A stretch of 26,681 bases of DNA from Acidobacteriota bacterium (lineage in GTDB: Bacteria; Acidobacteriota; Blastocatellia; RBC074). A program made the position numbers and the translations under genes. Positions 24,353-26,681 of the stretch are shown here, piece after piece (the stretch's first letter is position 1; each line of letters begins with the position of its first letter). The DNA is taken from positions 1 through 26,681 of the forward strand of contig JAKEHZ010000042.1 in NCBI GenBank assembly GCA_022614735.1, read 5' to 3'. Under the pieces are notes generated by a model that saw nothing but the letters and a program-made list of their open reading frames with translations, was not told the origin of the DNA and ran no database searches.

Positions 24353-26086
24353 ATGAATTCATCGAACACATCTTTTTTAGCTGTCCACTCACTCCACGCG
24401 CTCGCCTACTGCGAACGCCTCTTCTACCTGGAAAACGTAGAGAACCTGCGTGTCGCCGATGAGCGTGTCTTTGCCGGCCGGCGGTTGCACGTCGAGATCG
24501 AGCGCAACGAAGACGAGGGCGAATGGCTGACATTGCAGCTTGAAAGTCAGAAGTGGGGCATCGCCGGCAAGGTGGATTGCGTCAGGCGGCGCGACGGGCG
24601 CTTGATTCCTTACGAGCACAAACGCGGGCGGGCGGCACGGGGGATGGATGGCGAGGCCGCACCGTGGTGGAGTGACAAGCTTCAGCTCTTCGCATACGCC
24701 GCGCTGATCGAAGAGCATTCGGGGCAGGCCATCACCGAAGGCCGCATTCGTTACCACGCAGACAACACTACTGTCCGTGTGGAGATCGACGACGACGCCT
24801 GGCGGTTGCTGGCCGAGGCGATTGCGCGGGCGCGCGAGTTGCAGGCTTCGGTCATTCGTCCGCCGGTGGCCGCGAATGAAAAGCTCTGCGCCAAATGCTC
24901 GCTTGCGCCGGTTTGTCTCCCTGAAGAGGCTCGATTGGGAGTGCGGGAGAGCGGTGGAGCGGTGGAGCAGCGGAGTGGGATACGAGGCGACAGGGAAACA
25001 TTGCAATCCACAACCCGCAGTCCGCGATCCGCAATCCGCCTGTTTCCGGCTGATGAGGATCGGCAGGCTCTCCACGTGATGACGCAGGGGGCGCGGATCG
25101 GGCGCAAGGGCGACAGAATTGAAGTTACGCCGCCCGCAGGCTCCGATGATATTCCGATGCTCTATCCGGTACACGAGATCGGACAGGTGGTGTTGCACGG
25201 GTTTGCCCAAATCACCACACAGGCGCTCGGCTTTTGCTCGCAGAACGAGATCGCCGTGCACTGGCTGACAAACGGTGGCAAGTATTTGGGTGCATGGTCT
25301 GCGGGCGCAGGGTCAGTGCAGCGGCGTATCAGGCAATATAAGGCTATGACCGATGCGGCTTTTTGTTTGTCGCTGGCCAAACGGCTGGCCGAAGCTCGCG
25401 TGCGCGGCCAGTTGAGCCATTTGCTGCGCGCGAGTCGAGATGCGGGGCGAGGCCGGGTCGAAGCGGTTGTGGGGGCCATTGCCGCGATCCGACGGTTGTT
25501 GGGGCCTATGTCGCGCGCGCGGAGCATCCACAGTCTGCGTGGCTACGAAGGCAGTGTGGGTGCACAATATTTCAAGGCCTTGCCGCACGTGATCACCGAA
25601 GAAGCTGGCGAAGCGATGAAACCCGACGGGCGCAATCGCCGCCCGCCGCGCGATCGCGCGAATGCGTTGCTCTCGTTCGGTTATGCGTTGTTGCAGCGCG
25701 ATGTATTGAATGCGATTCTGGTAGTCGGGCTAGACCCCAGCCTGGGGTTTTATCATCAGCCGCGTTCGCAAGCACATCCGCTCGCGCTGGATTTAATGGA
25801 ATTATTCCGAGTGCCATTGGTTGATCTGCCGGTCGTGGCTTCGATCAATCGGCGTCAGTGGGATGAAGACGAAGATTTTCAAATTGCGGGTAAGCAAGTA
25901 TGGCTGTCTGAGAGCGGTAAGAAGAAGTTGATCGCGATTTACGAGCGCCGCAAATCGGATCAATGGAAGCATCCAGTGATTGGGTATTCTCTCTCCTATT
26001 CGCGGTTGATAGAACTGGAAGTCAGATTGTTGGAGAAGGAATGGATGGGCGAAGGAGGGCTATTTGCCAGATTCAGACTGCGCTGA
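24353..26086 (+). CDS. cas4-cas1: Cas4-Cas1 fusion, spacer-acquisition nuclease and integrase
   Basis: A 577-aa fusion of the two adaptation enzymes. The Cas4 half (1 to about 193) is a RecB-like nuclease with Cys20, Cys179, Cys182 and Cys188 for the iron-sulphur cluster and catalytic-type residues His46, Asp75, Glu88 and Lys90 (YEHKRG). Cas4 trims prespacers and checks the PAM. The Cas1 half (from about 231) has the integrase triad region: Glu398 (GYEGSVGA), His467 (GFYHQ) and Asp479/Glu482 (LALDLMELFR). Residues about 197-230 form a low-complexity linker encoded by tandem repeats. The ATG follows GGGAGG by about 10 nt. Such fusions are known in dev-like and I-G loci. It is followed 9 bp later by cas2. 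Confidence 0.93.
   Translation: MNSSNTSFLAVHSLHALAYCERLFYLENVENLRVADERVFAGRRLHVEIERNEDEGEWLTLQLESQKWGIAGKVDCVRRRDGRLIPYEHKRGRAARGMDGEAAPWWSDKLQLFAYAALIEEHSGQAITEGRIRYHADNTTVRVEIDDDAWRLLAEAIARARELQASVIRPPVAANEKLCAKCSLAPVCLPEEARLGVRESGGAVEQRSGIRGDRETLQSTTRSPRSAIRLFPADEDRQALHVMTQGARIGRKGDRIEVTPPAGSDDIPMLYPVHEIGQVVLHGFAQITTQALGFCSQNEIAVHWLTNGGKYLGAWSAGAGSVQRRIRQYKAMTDAAFCLSLAKRLAEARVRGQLSHLLRASRDAGRGRVEAVVGAIAAIRRLLGPMSRARSIHSLRGYEGSVGAQYFKALPHVITEEAGEAMKPDGRNRRPPRDRANALLSFGYALLQRDVLNAILVVGLDPSLGFYHQPRSQAHPLALDLMELFRVPLVDLPVVASINRRQWDEDEDFQIAGKQVWLSESGKKKLIAIYERRKSDQWKHPVIGYSLSYSRLIELEVRLLEKEWMGEGGLFARFRLR
24951..25040 (+). repeat. Tandem repeats encoding the Cas4-Cas1 linker
   Basis: Within the coding sequence, an 8-bp repeat (GCGGTGGA units, 24951-24979) is followed by a 7-bp repeat (CCGCAGT, CCGCGAT, CCGCAAT units, about 25014-25040). 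The heptamer is the same CAATCCG family seen between genes at 11558-11625. Together they encode the linker between the Cas4 and Cas1 domains without breaking the frame. Confidence 0.8.
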
Positions 26087-26095
26087 GGTGGAGAT

Positions 26096-26386
26096 ATGGA
26101 AGCAAAATTCTGGTATGTAGTCTGCTATGATATCACCGAGCCCAAGCGCTGGCGAAAGGTTTACAAACTACTGAACGGATATGGTCGGCGGTTGCAATAC
26201 AGCATCTTCCGCTGCCGATTGACGGTGCGAGGGATGGAAAAGCTGCGATGGGAATTGGAAAAGTTACTCACCAGCGAGGACCGGTTGTTGATTCTGACTT
26301 TGTGCGAGGGGTGCGAACACCGCACGGCAACGCACAACCGCCCGGAATCATGGACAGTAGAGTCAAAATCATTCGAGATCATCTGA
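26096..26386 (+). CDS. cas2: CRISPR-associated protein Cas2
   Basis: A 96-aa ferredoxin-fold protein that dimerises and bridges Cas1 dimers in the spacer-integration complex. The first strand (FWYVVCYDITEPKRWRKVYK) carries the conserved Asp12 (CYDI), and the following YGRRLQYSIFRCRL segment is typical of the family. A GAGGTGGAG lies close to the ATG. It is the last cas gene before the leader and array. Confidence 0.95.
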   Translation: MEAKFWYVVCYDITEPKRWRKVYKLLNGYGRRLQYSIFRCRLTVRGMEKLRWELEKLLTSEDRLLILTLCEGCEHRTATHNRPESWTVESKSFEII

Positions 26387-26645
26387 AAACCATACGCAAG
26401 CATCTGAGTTTGTGTCCGACGGAGAGGTAGGAAATGGCTAGAAACAATCTGTGTTTGGAAGGATTTAGCTCGAATGAAGTGAGCGCTGGGCGCTTGCGTG
26501 AACTGCAATGGCTTTTCCGACATAGCGAAAGAGGTGAAGAGACGTTATCGGTTGTGGCGCGAACTGCCGAATGGCCGTGCAAAGGAGGTGATACTCGCAA
26601 ACAAGCTTGCAAAACTATGCATTTCTGTGGGTTTAGGTGCGCGCG
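26387..26645 (+). promoter_or_regulatory. CRISPR leader between cas2 and the array
   Basis: A 259-bp gap between cas2 and the first repeat, in the usual position and orientation for a leader that promotes array transcription and guides spacer integration. An open frame at 26434-26649 lies in it and even has GAGAGG near its start, but it ends in the repeat and has no recognisable content. No strong promoter boxes were seen. Confidence 0.55.
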
Positions 26646-26681
26646 GTGATTTTTCCTGTGATGCCGGAAGGCGTTGAGCAC
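26646..26681 (+). CRISPR. First repeat of a CRISPR array at the window edge
   Basis: The final 36 nt start GTGATTTTTCC, contain the stem GATGCC-GGAA-GGCGTT (a six-pair stem with wobbles and a GNRA-type loop) and end in TTGAGCAC. Only one copy lies in the window, so the array is inferred. Support comes from position downstream of cas2 and a leader, the RNA stem, and two degenerate copies with 35-nt spacing at 17032-17138. The stem and the leader both indicate plus-strand transcription, away from cas2. Confidence 0.75.

Noticed and set aside
24389..25261. A 290-codon open frame on the minus strand opposite cas4-cas1.
   Set aside because: It mirrors a well-supported Cas4-Cas1 gene, has no ribosome-binding site or family motifs, and is a by-product of high GC.
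26434..26649. A 71-codon open frame between cas2 and the array.
   Set aside because: It occupies the leader position and runs into the repeat; its GAGAGG is not enough to call a gene.

Overview
The window looks like chromosomal DNA of an Acidobacteriota bacterium, possibly Blastocatellia-like. The best hint is a secreted VWA protein of the acidobacterial VWFA-related type at 3137-4096. It sits next to Gram-negative features (an outer-membrane barrel protein) and abundant intergenic heptanucleotide repeats. The taxonomic call is inference.

Layout. 1-5144 holds housekeeping and small genes: the 3' part of an EngB/YsxC GTPase, transcription terminator rho, a secreted carboxypeptidase-regulatory-like protein, the VWA protein, a LysW-like zinc-ribbon protein and an HU protein. 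5209-15247, all on the minus strand, is a Kdp potassium-uptake locus. In transcription order it reads: small two-helix membrane protein, barrel protein, a 28-residue membrane peptide, kdpF, kdpA, kdpB, kdpC, an N-terminal-only KdpD, and a separate histidine kinase. No kdpE response regulator is present. The gaps are filled with long, near-perfect hairpins, heptamer repeats, REP-like palindromes and a 180-bp MITE-like element with a 9-bp target duplication just upstream of kdpB. A truncated relative of that element lies at 15469-15611, at the left edge of the next region.

15885-26681 is a type I CRISPR-Cas locus of the Myxococcus dev (MYXAN/I-B-like) kind: WYL regulator, 52-aa zinc-ribbon protein, cas6, cas3, cas8 (with an internal cas11 start), cas7, cas5, an inverted vapBC toxin-antitoxin pair, a cas4-cas1 fusion, cas2, a leader, and the first repeat of an array at the window's end.

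The most interesting signal lies between the WYL gene and the zinc-ribbon gene. Two degenerate copies of the CRISPR repeat, spaced by one 35-nt spacer (17032-17138, minus strand), keep the crRNA stem and, in the first copy, the 5' handle. A plausible minus-strand promoter precedes them. The first 17 nt of that spacer match the ribosome-binding region of the adjacent zinc-ribbon gene (17188-17204) at 14 positions. The mismatches are at 6, 9 and 12, and two of these are flipped-out positions in type I effector complexes. I infer a crRNA-like regulatory RNA (CreA/CreR class) that would direct the locus's own Cascade to repress the zinc-ribbon gene and probably the cas operon behind it.
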